DNA of 64,000 nt, from positions 209,904 to 273,903 of the forward strand of contig JADJTX010000062.1 of assembly GCA_016710985.1 (NCBI GenBank), written 5' to 3'. This DNA is from Ignavibacteria bacterium (GTDB taxonomy: Bacteria; Bacteroidota; Ignavibacteria; Tepidaquicellales; Tepidaquicellaceae). Position 1 is the stretch's first letter. Each line of letters begins with the position of its first letter. Positions 39,566 through 48,187 of this stretch are shown piece by piece. The position numbers were made by a program, and so were the translations under genes. The notes beneath the pieces are model-generated. The model worked only from the letters and a program-made list of their open reading frames with translations. It had not been told where the DNA came from and did not search any database.

Positions 39566-40048
39566 TCAATATTTCCTGATGTATTTTTTAAGTTCATCAA
39601 AATAAACTTTCCTGTCTCCCTTATCTTTTATCTCGTTGCCTTTCTTCTCTGCTAACTCCCTGTACTTTCGGAATTCCTTTTTATTCCCGTTCAGATGATG
39701 CGCCATTGCCATTACTTCATTTGCAAATGCAAAGTCAAAGTCCTTCATTTCATCCGGAAATTTTTCAGTAAGCTCTAGACATTTCTTAGCATGTTTCAGC
39801 GATTCGGCTTTATTGCCTGCAAGTGCGTATGCTTTTGCGATCATGTATTCTCCTCTATGAACATTTGCATTTGTCCCGCCTGAATATAATTTCCAGTGAT
39901 GAAGCGCACTATGGGCGTAATTGATCATATCCTCTATGTCTTCTTGTGTCTTATTTTTCTTGTCAAAATAAACGTGGGCAGTGTTGTTGAACTGCACTCC
40001 AAAGTATCTGTGTATGTTATTGATCAGAATGTGTTTTTCTTTTTTCAT
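39566..40048 (-). CDS. TPR-like protein of unknown function
   Basis: 160 residues without signal peptide. Contains YAHSALHHWKLYSG, NVHRGEYMIAKAYALAGN and AESLKHAKKCLELTEKFP: two to three TPR-like helical pairs. Similar short proteins with the SxLHHW...RGEYLIAKVYA pattern occur widely without known function. Start MKKEKHILINN. A period-7-like array (TTGAGTATT words) lies just upstream at 40045-40098. Confidence 0.7.
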   Translation of the reverse strand: MKKEKHILINNIHRYFGVQFNNTAHVYFDKKNKTQEDIEDMINYAHSALHHWKLYSGGTNANVHRGEYMIAKAYALAGNKAESLKHAKKCLELTEKFPDEMKDFDFAFANEVMAMAHHLNGNKKEFRKYRELAEKKGNEIKDKGDRKVYFDELKKYIRKY

Positions 40049-40098
40049 TTTGAGTATTTGGTATTTAGTAATTGAGTTATTGAGTATTGGGTATTGAG
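40045..40098. repeat. Degenerate period 7-9 array (GAGTATT / GGTATT words)
   Basis: TGAGTATTTGGTATTTAG, then TTGAGTTATTGAGTATTGGGTATTGAG. It overlaps the first bases of the gene at 39566. Confidence 0.7.
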
Positions 40099-40179
40099 TG
40101 TTCTAAAAATAATAATTTTTGAAATTTAATTCTTGATTAATAAGAATAACAAGTGATCCGGCATTGTACACGAGAAAAA

Positions 40180-40342
40180 TAGAACGCGGATAACGCGGAT
40201 TGAGCTGAAAAATAACGGATTTCTTAGTTGATTGTAAAATATCAATTTGAATCTTCTTGTTCTTGTAATTCTTAGATTTTGATTTTTTTAATATCTCATA
40301 ATTATCATCGAATATCTGCAAAATCAGTGTTATCAGTGTTTC
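40180..40342. repeat. Dispersed repeat family E (GCGGATAACGCGGAT ... CAGTGTTATCAGTG)
   Basis: Each end is a short direct repeat: GAACGCGGATAACGCGGAT on the left, AATCAGTGTTATCAGTGTT on the right. An 80-codon minus-strand frame through it is rejected as a gene. Confidence 0.65.
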
Positions 40343-40479
40343 CAAAATTCATCGTGTACAAAGGTGATCCGGAAAAAATATTGTTTGCAGGATTCATAAT
40401 ATAATAACTTGTTTAAATGTTTTCCGTATTTCATTTCAATTCACCCAAACATTCTTTAAGCCTGAACATATTATCACTT

Positions 40480-40992
40480 ATGAAAAAAATTTTATTAATT
40501 CTTTTACTGGTAAATTTAAGTCCGATCATGTTTGCGCAATCCGGGGTAAGTGTCGGCGATGAAGCTCCAGCATTGTCAGTCGATGAATGGCTCAAAGGTG
40601 AGCCTGTAACTTCATTTGAAAATGATAAAGTTTACCTTGTTGAATTCTGGGGAACGTGGTGCGGTCCGTGCATAGAGAACATTCCCCATCTCAGTGACAT
40701 TGAGAAAAAATATTCTTCCCAGGGATTAGTTGTGATAGGAGTTGCGACACATGAATTTGACGGTCGCGAAAAGCTGGATAAATTCATGAAAGACCGCGGC
40801 TCTGAAATGGAATACAGAGTTGCATTTGATACAGATCTTACAATGGAACGTGACTGGGATACGGGAGAAACAGGCGGAGATAATTTCAGATTGCCGGTTT
40901 GTTTTTTAATCGATAAGTCAGGTAAGGTTATTTTTACAGGTCATCCGTCAGATAAGAAACTTGAGGACATGATTGAAAGTGCAGTCAACTGA
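40480..40992 (+). CDS. TlpA/ResA-like secreted thioredoxin-fold protein
   Basis: About 170 residues from ATG 40480, with signal peptide (MKKILLILLLVNLSPIMFAQ). VYLVEFWGTWCGPCIENIPHL holds the redox CxxC (CGPC), followed by VIGVATHEFD and FRLPVCFLIDKSG with the cis-Pro before the final strand. Such proteins reduce or oxidise disulfides outside the cytoplasm. A longer upstream in-frame start exists at 40417 but would bury the signal peptide. Confidence 0.9.
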   Translation: MKKILLILLLVNLSPIMFAQSGVSVGDEAPALSVDEWLKGEPVTSFENDKVYLVEFWGTWCGPCIENIPHLSDIEKKYSSQGLVVIGVATHEFDGREKLDKFMKDRGSEMEYRVAFDTDLTMERDWDTGETGGDNFRLPVCFLIDKSGKVIFTGHPSDKKLEDMIESAVN

Positions 40993-41019
40993 ATTTCAGA
41001 ATGTCCGGTTTAGAAATTC

Positions 41020-41190
41020 TCAGCGGTATCCTCCGTTGTAAATACCGACATTAACAGTCGGAGTGATACGAGGTCCGTAAGGACCTCCGCTAATTCCTAT
41101 ACCTATACCCGAACTAAACTGAACTCCGGCGCAGGAATAAAATACAGTTACAATTATTAAGATCAGTATGTAAAGGAAAGCTTTTCTCAA
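41020..41190 (-). CDS. Small Gly-rich lipoprotein, pair member 1
   Basis: About 56 residues. The signal segment RKAFLYILILIIVTVFYSC ends in a lipobox (FYSC), then CAGVQFSSGIGIGISGGPYG and a C-terminus TVNVGIYNGGYR. The only in-frame start I find is TTG at 41190. It is a paralogue of the next gene, which ends NVNVGVYRGGYR. Function unknown; outer-membrane or periplasmic lipid anchoring is inferred from the lipobox. Confidence 0.6.
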   Translation of the reverse strand: MRKAFLYILILIIVTVFYSCAGVQFSSGIGIGISGGPYGPRITPTVNVGIYNGGYR

Positions 41191-41284
41191 AAAAGTAAAG
41201 ATAAAATTTGGATAACAACGAATTAATAATAAGTAAATGTCTGATCTGAAGCATTAACAATGATGCTGATCAGGTTACTGAATA

Positions 41285-41473
41285 TTATCTGTATCCGCCT
41301 CTGTACACTCCAACATTTACATTTGGATATCTGTATCCTCCGAATCCTCCGTATCCATATGGTCCGGAGCTTACACCATAGCCCACACCATAGCTCATCT
41401 GATAACCTACACAGGAAACGAATGTTGTTGAAACTGCTAATGCAATGAGTAAATAAATTATTAAATATTTCAT
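41285..41473 (-). CDS. Small Gly/Tyr-rich lipoprotein, pair member 2
   Basis: 62 residues. Signal peptide with lipobox (LAVSTTFVSC), then a Gly/Tyr repeat region (YGVGYGVSSGPYGYGGFGGY) and PNVNVGVYRGGYR. It starts 25 bases after the stop of the VOC lipoprotein gene on the same strand, so three lipoproteins may be co-transcribed. Function unknown. Confidence 0.7.
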   Translation of the reverse strand: MKYLIIYLLIALAVSTTFVSCVGYQMSYGVGYGVSSGPYGYGGFGGYRYPNVNVGVYRGGYR

Positions 41474-41498
41474 GATATAATATTGTGTCGTTAGTTAT

Positions 41499-42365
41499 TT
41501 ATTGAATTGGCCATTTTTGTATAGCAACCGGAGCTCCTGTCGGATCTACGAAGACCGCAACAGTTCCGTTCCTGATTGTAGAATCAGAAGGTATAAGAAT
41601 GTTTGCACCTGCATCCTTTGCTTTTTTTTCTATGTCACTTACATTTGAAACCCTGACATACTGTATCCAGTGATTCCTGACATTCTCTACGGGATTTTTA
41701 ATAATACCCGAACTTGGTTTACCGTTATTTTTAATTATGACATAATCCCGGTTATCATCTTTTTTATCTTCAAGCTGAGAATTGAAAATTGTCTTATAAT
41801 AATCAGAAGATTTCTGAACATCATTTGACCAGAGTTCATTCCACAGAAAATGGAATTCTGAAGGATCAACATAGGAAGGATCTCCGTTGAGTGATTTTAT
41901 TATTGCAACATATGCATTCTGAGGATCCGTGAGAAGAGCTACTGTTCCTCTGCCCGCCAGTTGAGTCGGCTTTACAATAAGATTTCCGCCTGCTGCTTTT
42001 GATTTATTTACAAAATCATTTACAGAACTTACTGAAAAATACGGAACCCATTCACCGCCGGCATCCTTTTTTGCATCTGACATCAGGTACATTCCTCCAA
42101 CAGGAACGCCGCCGCTTTTAAAGATCCAGTAAGGATTCTCATCAGTTCCGACCTGACTGGAAGTCCATCCGAAGACTTTCTTATAAAATTCAGCTGCAGC
42201 TTTGGGATTAGGTGTTACGAGATCTCTCCAGACGACCTGTCCGTAATCATATGTCTTTGCAGTAGAATAGTTTATCGGTGGATATTCAGGCTGGCTGCTG
42301 CATCCGGTGATCTGGAACATTACAGCTAAGATGAATATGGAAATAATTGAAATGTTTTTTCTCAT
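41499..42365 (-). CDS. Lipoprotein with two VOC (glyoxalase-like) domains
   Basis: 288 residues. Signal peptide with lipobox (FQITGCSS), then two vicinal-oxygen-chelate domains: VVWRDLVTPNPKAAAEFYKKVFGW ... RGTVALLTDPQNAYVAIIK, and FLWNELWSNDVQKSSDYYKT ... RNGTVAVFVDPTGAPVAIQKW. Proteins with paired VOC domains of this kind are normally cytosolic; lipid anchoring is unusual. Metal ligands cannot be assigned with confidence, and the substrate is unknown. Confidence 0.85.
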   Translation of the reverse strand: MRKNISIISIFILAVMFQITGCSSQPEYPPINYSTAKTYDYGQVVWRDLVTPNPKAAAEFYKKVFGWTSSQVGTDENPYWIFKSGGVPVGGMYLMSDAKKDAGGEWVPYFSVSSVNDFVNKSKAAGGNLIVKPTQLAGRGTVALLTDPQNAYVAIIKSLNGDPSYVDPSEFHFLWNELWSNDVQKSSDYYKTIFNSQLEDKKDDNRDYVIIKNNGKPSSGIIKNPVENVRNHWIQYVRVSNVSDIEKKAKDAGANILIPSDSTIRNGTVAVFVDPTGAPVAIQKWPIQ

Positions 42366-42484
42366 GATTATATGTTGTTACAAAATTTTAAGAAGATACA
42401 ATATTTATATCACTATTTAAATAAATAAAACTTCTGGAAAGCTCAATGGACATCGCGTATGCTATGTATTTCACAAAACATTTT

Positions 42485-42591
42485 ATCACGGAGACTCAGA
42501 GAGCACAGAGTTACACAAAGATTATTTTCTATATGAATCTTTAATTTAGTGATATTCGTAGCAGGTTTTTTCTTTATTATGGACGGATGTG
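42485..42591. repeat. Family A half arm joined to family C fragment
   Basis: CACGGAGACTCAGAGAGCACAGAGTTACACAAAG (family A left arm, 42488-42521) is followed by TTCTTTATTATGGACGGATGTGA of family C (to 42591). The whole spacer 42366-42931 has no gene; it holds these and the element at 42714. Confidence 0.65.
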
Positions 42592-42713
42592 AAAAAGATT
42601 CCATTGTTGTCCAAAATAAATAAATTTTATTTAAAATTCTTTAAAAGAGTTTCTAGTTAAACAAAAACTGATACAGTTGGGAAATAACCTTAATGATTGA
42701 GTATGTCTCATTT

Positions 42714-42801
42714 ATAACCGCTAAGTCACCAAGTCACCAAGACACAAACGGGATACATTTAAAAATAAGTTTTTCTTTGTGTCTTTGAGTCTTAGTGGTA
42801 A
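42714..42801. repeat. Inverted-repeat element, family B, copy 1
   Basis: Left arm TAACCGCTAAGTCACCAAGTCACCAAGACACAAA, right arm TTTGTGTCTTTGAGTCTTAGTGGTAA. Arms pair imperfectly and contain the direct repeat AGTCACCA. Confidence 0.75.
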
Positions 42802-42931
42802 AAAGTATTTTCAAAATAACGTTTTGTACCGATGTGAATAGATTCCAAAGAAATAATAAATTTCCATGTTGAAGTATCTGTTCAAATTTAATAATTTACT
42901 GTATCAAAGATAATCATAAATTACATTAACA

Positions 42932-44163
42932 ATGAACATTTCACTGATCCTCTCTAAGAGATTCTTTATCACAAATATTTTACTGGCGATCTTAATTTTT
43001 AAATCGACAGCCGTAAATGCTGACTGGATGCAGTACGGTACACTGGGGAGCAGGATCAATGCAATGATCAAAAAAGATAATTTTATATTTGCAGGCACAG
43101 CGCAGACCGGGATCTACCGTTCATCAAATAACGGAATCAACTGGACTCAGGTCAATACAGGACTTCCGGTTTTATCTGTAACATCGTTTGCGGGTAACAG
43201 TACCGGAATTTTTGCTTCAACCGTTGGCGGTATTTATTTATCTGCAAACAACGGGGATCTTTGGACGCAGGCCGGCAGCGGCAGTATGAGCGGTTATATT
43301 GTTTCACTTACATCAAACGGGAATAATATTTATGCCGGTCATATACTTGCAGGAGTTTTCCAAACTACTAACAACGGAAGTAACTGGACGAGATTTGCCC
43401 TTGGTGAAGGCGATAAGATGAATACAATTCTCTGCACAGGACCGGATTTTTTTATCAGTGTTGTCAATACATTATTCCGCTCAACTAACGGAGGCAAAAC
43501 ATGGAATTCTGCAGTCAATGGTTTAATGAATAATAATGTAGAACTTTTAGCTCATAACGGAAATGATCTTTATGCCGGAACAAATTCCGGTGTGTTTTAT
43601 TCCGGTAACGCTGGTGAACTATGGACTCTTGCTTCAAATGGTTTGACAAGCACATTGGTCACATGATTAGCTAGTATTAACAACGGAGTATTTGCGGGAA
43701 CATATCAAAACGGAATATTCAAGTCTTCAGACAAAGGACAGCAATGGACAAATGTAAACGAGGGGCTGACTGATTCCGGTTTTTCATATCTTCTTGCCGC
43801 AGATCAATATCTCTATGCAGGTTCCGCTAACGGGAACATCTGGAGAAGAGATATTTCGAAATGATCACAGATATAAATATTCAGCAAACCGGAGTTGGTG
43901 TATCATATAAGCTTCATCAGAATTATCCTAATCCCTTTAATCCCGTTACAAACATTAATTTTGAAATGCCTGAAGCAGGTTATGTAACATTAAAAATATA
44001 TGACAGCAGGGGCAGTATTGTGAATACTATTTTTAACGGTAAGCTTTCACAGGGCAGTTATTCATTAAGCTATGACGCATCTCATCTTTCGAGCGGAATA
44101 TATTTTTATGAAATGAGATCCGGGAAATTTGTAATGACGAAGAAGATGGTAATTGCGAAGTGA
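42932..44163 (+). CDS. Secreted propeller protein with type IX sorting domain, stop and frameshift
   Basis: About 410 residues if read through. Signal segment (FFITNILLAILIFKSTAVNA), then repeats of the form GIYRSSNNGINWTQV, GVFQTTNNGSNW, LFRSTNGGKTW, GIFKSSDKGQQW, and a sorting domain NYPNPFNPVTNINFEMP ... KKMVIAK. Two breaks: an in-frame TGA at 43664 (TLVT-stop-LASINNG, where TCA would read through) and an A lost near 43862 (DISK then MITDINIQ). Function of the propeller is unknown. Confidence 0.75.
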
Positions 44164-44261
44164 AAACCACTCCTTCCCAAAACACTTATTTTAGATCTCA
44201 CTACTTAGAAACTTCTGAAAAACAATGGTCATCCCGAAAACTGAGTGTTCTTAAAACATTT

Positions 44262-44426
44262 TAACACAGAGGCACAGAGAGCACAGAGTTACACAGAGAT
44301 TTTTTTTCTATCTGAGATTATTAAGCATAGAAATAATTCATCATTTTTCAATTATAAAAAAAATAAAAAAGTACATTCACTTAAGATTTCTCTGTGAAGC
44401 TTTGTGTTCTCTGTGTCTCTGTGGTA
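44262..44426. repeat. Inverted-repeat element, family A, copy 2
   Basis: Left arm TAACACAGAGGCACAGAGAGCACAGAG..., right arm ...TTCTCTGTGTCTCTGTGGTA. It could fold into a hairpin with about 38-base imperfect arms and a 90-base AT-rich loop. Confidence 0.8.
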
Positions 44427-44502
44427 TTTTTTTGTATTTATTAGTTTTTCAGAAGTCTCTACTTAATATTTTATTATGCAGTTTTCTCAAAACACTATTT
44501 AA

Positions 44503-44665
44503 ACCACGAAGTCACTAAGGCACAAAGAAAAATGTTGTAATAGATAAAGATTCCATCTTTTATTTTGCTTTGGAAAAGATTTCAAATATTTTGAAAAGAT
44601 GAAATCTTTATCACTATAATTAACCCTTAACTTAATGTTATTGAGCCTTTGTGACTTGGTGGTTA
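44503..44665. repeat. Inverted-repeat element, family B, copy 2
   Basis: Left arm ACCACGAAGTCACTAAGGCACAAAG, right arm CCTTTGTGACTTGGTGGTT. Inside it GATTCCATCTTTT... and ...AAGATGAAATC form a further inverted repeat. No gene in 44164-44770. Confidence 0.8.
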
Positions 44666-44691
44666 AAAATTTCTGTCCGTCCGTTTTGAAC

Positions 44692-44732
44692 AAAAAAGGA
44701 AGTGGCGTCAGAATTATTTTCTGACACCACTA
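44692..44732 (-). terminator. Terminator of the minus-strand gene at 44771
   Basis: Stem AGTGGTGTCAGAA / TTCTGACGCCACT (one mismatch), loop AATAA, followed on the minus strand by TCCTTTTTTG. Confidence 0.8.
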
Positions 44733-44770
44733 TTAAAATCTTAAATAAAATACTTTGAGTGACTACTGTT

Positions 44771-45199
44771 TTACCTTTGTTTCTCAGATCTTGTCGCTTT
44801 CCAGGTTCCGCTTTTATTGTAATAGTTCTTCCACTTTCCGCTTCCTTCCTCCTGTGTAAAGTTTCCTGATAAATCTCCAACCATATCAAGTTTATCAGTA
44901 TCTGTCAGACTCCCGTCGGAAATTCTGCCGTTAGGTAAAATTGTACCATCAACTTCTGTATTATAAATTACATTACTGAGATTTAGTATAGCTTTCCCGG
45001 ATATAGATCCATCCTCGGAAACAGTAAGTGTTTTCTTTCCCTGAAGTACTCCTGCGTCATCATAGAATGAAAAATCCCAGTTTCCGGAATAATCAGGCAA
45101 TGTATTTGAAGCATTGCTTTTTTGAAAACTTCCGGACATCAGGAAAAGCATTGTAAATAAAGATAATAATAATGGAATTTTTTTCAATTTGTTTTTCAT
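44771..45199 (-). CDS. Secreted protein of unknown function
   Basis: 142 residues with signal peptide (LLLSLFTMLFLMSGSFQKSNA). The mature part is beta-rich: YSGNWDFSFYDDAGVLQGKK, SGKAILNLSNVIYN, GDLSGNFTQEEGSGKWKNYY. The repeated G-W/G-x-W strands suggest a small beta-barrel, but no family is recognised. A good terminator follows. The 474 bases upstream (45200-45673) hold nothing I can identify. Confidence 0.7.
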   Translation of the reverse strand: MKNKLKKIPLLLSLFTMLFLMSGSFQKSNASNTLPDYSGNWDFSFYDDAGVLQGKKTLTVSEDGSISGKAILNLSNVIYNTEVDGTILPNGRISDGSLTDTDKLDMVGDLSGNFTQEEGSGKWKNYYNKSGTWKATRSEKQR

Positions 45200-45673
45200 T
45201 TTTACTCCTTTTTTATTTTTTGAGGGTTAGTAAATATTTAATTTAAAAATTTATTTCGGATATGACTTCACTAAACAGATTTAAAATTTCTTACGAACTA
45301 AAACAATATTTGTTATACTTTTTTTTATTCCGAATTCCATAGATATAATGATTAGACTTTTGTGGAAATAAAAAGGTTGCAGGAGAAATGTTTATTGTAT
45401 TAAATTGATCAGAAAATCAGCGGTTCTTCTATTACATTAAGATCAGTTATTATTACTTGTAAAAGAAATTGACCAACCATTTTGCTCGTTATAATTAACT
45501 CTAAACTTCCATGCATAAGAAAGATGAAAAGCAGTATCTGATGTTATTGGTGTAAAATAATATTTGCTCCTGTTCATTTTCAAAATATTATTGAAATAAA
45601 TAACAGTAAGTATTATATTAATTAAAATATTAGGAATAACATCTTCTCTCCAAACGAAATTTTTAATACCGCC

Positions 45674-46210
45674 ATGGATAATAAAAAATTTCTCCGGTTT
45701 TGTCCGAATTGTACTCATTATGATCAATCAACAGGAATCTGCAATTACCTTCACGAAAATGTCCGGGAATACCCTTCTTCATTTATTAAATTCTGTAACG
45801 GCGAGTATTTATCTTTGATAAAAGGGAAAAATATTTCGCCGGAATACAAAGTGGATGATAATGAAGAAATTATTCCTGAAATGGTCACAGTATATGAGGA
45901 AAATAATTCTTCTGTGTTTCAGATCGCCAAGACAATGCTTTCGGAGCAGGGAATAAAATTCTGGTCCAATGGTGAATATGCCGGTGTCATGCAGAGCAGA
46001 ATACCATACTCACTGACGATTAAAGTTTTTAAGAAAGATGAAAATGCTGCAAGAAAGATATTGAGCAGTTTAACATCGTCAGGAGCTTATGTTGCTTCAA
46101 ATGAAACTGACAGAAAAATAAATGCTTTCATAGGACGGTGGGGGATTGTAATCATAATGGTTTCTATAGCTTTGATGATCGCGGCTTTTTTCATATTTAC
46201 TAAAAAGTAA
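45674..46210 (+). CDS. DUF2007-like protein with N-terminal zinc-ribbon and C-terminal membrane segment
   Basis: 178 residues. An N-terminal cysteine cluster (CPNCTHYDQSTGICNY ... FIKFCNG) suggests a zinc ribbon. The middle (MVTVYEENNSSVFQIAKTMLSEQGI ... TIKVFKKDENAARKIL) matches the DUF2007 putative signal-transducing domain. One membrane helix is at the C-terminus (WGIVIIMVSIALMIAAFFIF). Function unknown. The next gene starts 77 bases on. Confidence 0.75.
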   Translation: MDNKKFLRFCPNCTHYDQSTGICNYLHENVREYPSSFIKFCNGEYLSLIKGKNISPEYKVDDNEEIIPEMVTVYEENNSSVFQIAKTMLSEQGIKFWSNGEYAGVMQSRIPYSLTIKVFKKDENAARKILSSLTSSGAYVASNETDRKINAFIGRWGIVIIMVSIALMIAAFFIFTKK

Positions 46211-46287
46211 GAAATATTATCGGTTCATTTACCCATTAAGATCATTATTTTTAAAATAAAATAAATGATCAGCCACACTGACTATTA

Positions 46288-47436
46288 ATGCTAAACTCAA
46301 AACTTCCCGCTACCGGCACAACAATTTTTTCCGTAATGACTGCGCTTTCAATTGAAAACAAAGCAATCAATCTTTCACAGGGATTTCCTGACTTTGCAAT
46401 TGATCCGGAGCTTGCTGATCTTGTTGACAAAGCCATTCGGGAGGGGAATAATCAGTATGCGCCGATGCCCGGTCTTTTATCATTGCGAAACGGTATATCT
46501 GAAAATGTAAAGAATATTTGCGATCGTGAGATAGATCCTGATAAAGAAATTACAGTTACCTCCGGCGCAACTGAAGCTCTCTTTGCAGCAATTAGTGTGA
46601 TCGTAAAACCCGGTGATGAAGTGATCATGTTTGACCCGGCGTATGATTCCTATGAACCTGCGGTAATTCTCAACGGAGGTATACCCGTTCACATTCCGCT
46701 TACATTTCCTGAATTTGCGATCGACTGGAATAAAGTTAATGACGCTGTGAATTCAAGAACGCGTCTCATAATACTTAATTCGCCCAATAACCCTTCCGGT
46801 TCCGTTATCACTGAGGATGATATTATACAGCTTAAGAAAATAATCTCATCGAATGATATTTATATTCTTAGCGATGAGGTTTATGAACATATAATTTTTG
46901 ACGGGAGGAAACACCTGTCAATGATCCTTGATGATCAGCTTTATCAAAGATCTTTCATTGTTTCATCTTTCGGAAAAACATTTCACATCACCGGCTGGAA
47001 AGTAGGATATTGTATAGCTCCCGCTGACCTAACTTCCGAATTCAGAAAGGTTCACCAGTTCCTCACATTTTCAACTTCAACACCGTTTCAGGCTGCGCTC
47101 ACGGTTTATTTAAAGAATATTAAACGCATTAATGATCTGAAGAGCTTTTATCAAAATAAAAGGGATACGTTTCTGAAACTGATTTCAGAGACTAAATTCA
47201 TTCCTCTGAACTGCAGCGGAACGTACTTTCAGTTGCTTGACTATTCTGCAATTTCTGATGAACCGGACGTTGATTTTGCTGTAAGGTTTACAAAAGAAAA
47301 TAAAGTCGCGTCCATTCCTGTTTCGGTTTTTTATAAAGAAAGGCAGGACAACAAAGTTCTGAGATTTTGTTTTGCGAAAGAAGATGAAACATTGAGGAAA
47401 GCTGTAAGTGCTCTTGCAATGAGCAATGAGCAATGA
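46288..47436 (+). CDS. PLP-dependent class I/II aminotransferase, probably methionine/aromatic type
   Basis: 382 residues. INLSQGFPDF, ITVTSGATEALFAAI, NSPNNPSGSV, SDEVYEHI and the PLP lysine in VSSFGKTFHITGWKVGY are intact, and the C-terminal Arg is in KVLRFCFAKED. The closest remembered relatives are the methionine aminotransferases (YbdL/kynurenine aminotransferase-like) with SQGFPDF. The last residues (SALAMSNEQ) and stop codon are inside the GAGCAAT heptamer array, so the true C-terminus was probably overwritten by repeat growth. Confidence 0.9.
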   Translation: MLNSKLPATGTTIFSVMTALSIENKAINLSQGFPDFAIDPELADLVDKAIREGNNQYAPMPGLLSLRNGISENVKNICDREIDPDKEITVTSGATEALFAAISVIVKPGDEVIMFDPAYDSYEPAVILNGGIPVHIPLTFPEFAIDWNKVNDAVNSRTRLIILNSPNNPSGSVITEDDIIQLKKIISSNDIYILSDEVYEHIIFDGRKHLSMILDDQLYQRSFIVSSFGKTFHITGWKVGYCIAPADLTSEFRKVHQFLTFSTSTPFQAALTVYLKNIKRINDLKSFYQNKRDTFLKLISETKFIPLNCSGTYFQLLDYSAISDEPDVDFAVRFTKENKVASIPVSVFYKERQDNKVLRFCFAKEDETLRKAVSALAMSNEQ

Positions 47437-47510
47437 GCAATGAGCAATGAGCAATGAGCAATGAGCAATGAGCAATGAGCAATGATGAGCAATGAGCAAT
47501 GAACAATGAG
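47419..47510. repeat. Period-7 tandem array (GAGCAAT), about 12 units, containing the stop codon of the aminotransferase gene
   Basis: Nine perfect GAGCAAT units from 47421, one insertion GAT, then two more and GAACAAT. TGA recurs in every unit and hence in all plus frames. The stop used is at 47434-47436, inside unit 2/3. Confidence 0.95.
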
Positions 47511-47553
47511 TAAGGAGTCATGAGTAACGTGTAATGAAATTTGTAATTAGTAA

Positions 47554-47985
47554 TTAGATCAATCCGATCTGTCTTAGCAAAGTCGCGGAATCCCAGTATC
47601 TCCACAGACGGATGATCTTTCCGTCTTTGATTTTATGGATAGAACAGCTGGGAATGTCAATTGATTTATTGCTTGCCGGGATCGGTTTTTCCACACTGTC
47701 TGTCCCGACAAATCTGAATTCTCCTTTTTGAGTCCCTGTCATACGCAATCTCGAAACGACATATTCGCCGCTGTCTATCAGTTGCTCCACCTCATAGTGC
47801 AGATCAGGGAAACCCGTAAGGAACCATTTCCATTCTTTAAGGACTTCTTCTTTTCCTTTTATTGAGTCAGGACCGAAATCATATTCATAATCAGGATGGA
47901 GAGTTTCTCCGATCTGTTCAATGTTATGTGCATTGGCTGCATTGATCCACTGCATTACAACTTCGATGTTTTTGTTTTCAGGCAT
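47554..47985 (-). CDS. SnoaL-like/ester-cyclase-type protein
   Basis: 143 residues, NTF2-like fold. MQWINAANAHNIEQIGETLHPDYEYDF, FPDLHYEVEQLIDSGEYVVSRLRMTGTQKGEF and IHKIKDGKIIRLWRYWD are typical of SnoaL-like polyketide-cyclase relatives. No signal peptide. The substrate is unknown. Convergent with the aminotransferase gene. Confidence 0.85.
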   Translation of the reverse strand: MPENKNIEVVMQWINAANAHNIEQIGETLHPDYEYDFGPDSIKGKEEVLKEWKWFLTGFPDLHYEVEQLIDSGEYVVSRLRMTGTQKGEFRFVGTDSVEKPIPASNKSIDIPSCSIHKIKDGKIIRLWRYWDSATLLRQIGLI

Positions 47986-48046
47986 ATTGTAGAGTTAATT
48001 TTTATAATTTTAACGATTTTAGTTTCACTATTTTAAAAAAGACTAT

Positions 48047-48114
48047 TTCACGAATTAACACGAATTATCGAATTGTAAATATTTTTCGAGTAAATTTGTG
48101 CAAATTCGTGGCAA
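48047..48114. repeat. Inverted-repeat element, family D (CACGAATTAACACGAATTA ... AATTTGTGCAAATTCGTGG)
   Basis: Left arm TTTCACGAATTAACACGAATTATCGAA, right arm TTCGAGTAAATTTGTGCAAATTCGTGGC. Each arm has a direct repeat of ACGAATTA-like words. A half copy is at 1007-1043. Confidence 0.75.
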
Positions 48115-48187
48115 AAAAAATCACACATTCAATTTGGTCAACTTGTGTAATTTAATAAAATTTATTTCTGAGTAATGTTTTAAGCAG

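Noticed and set aside
40103..40345. 80-codon minus-strand ORF
   Set aside because: It coincides with a dispersed repeat (family E) whose doubled words encode its two ends.
45443..45727. 94-codon minus-strand ORF
   Set aside because: It overlaps the start of the DUF2007-like gene, has no recognisable domain and no upstream ribosome site.
47185..47605. Minus-strand ORFs with LIAHCSL repeats
   Set aside because: Translation of the GAGCAAT heptamer array; period 7 makes a heptapeptide repeat in any frame without stops.
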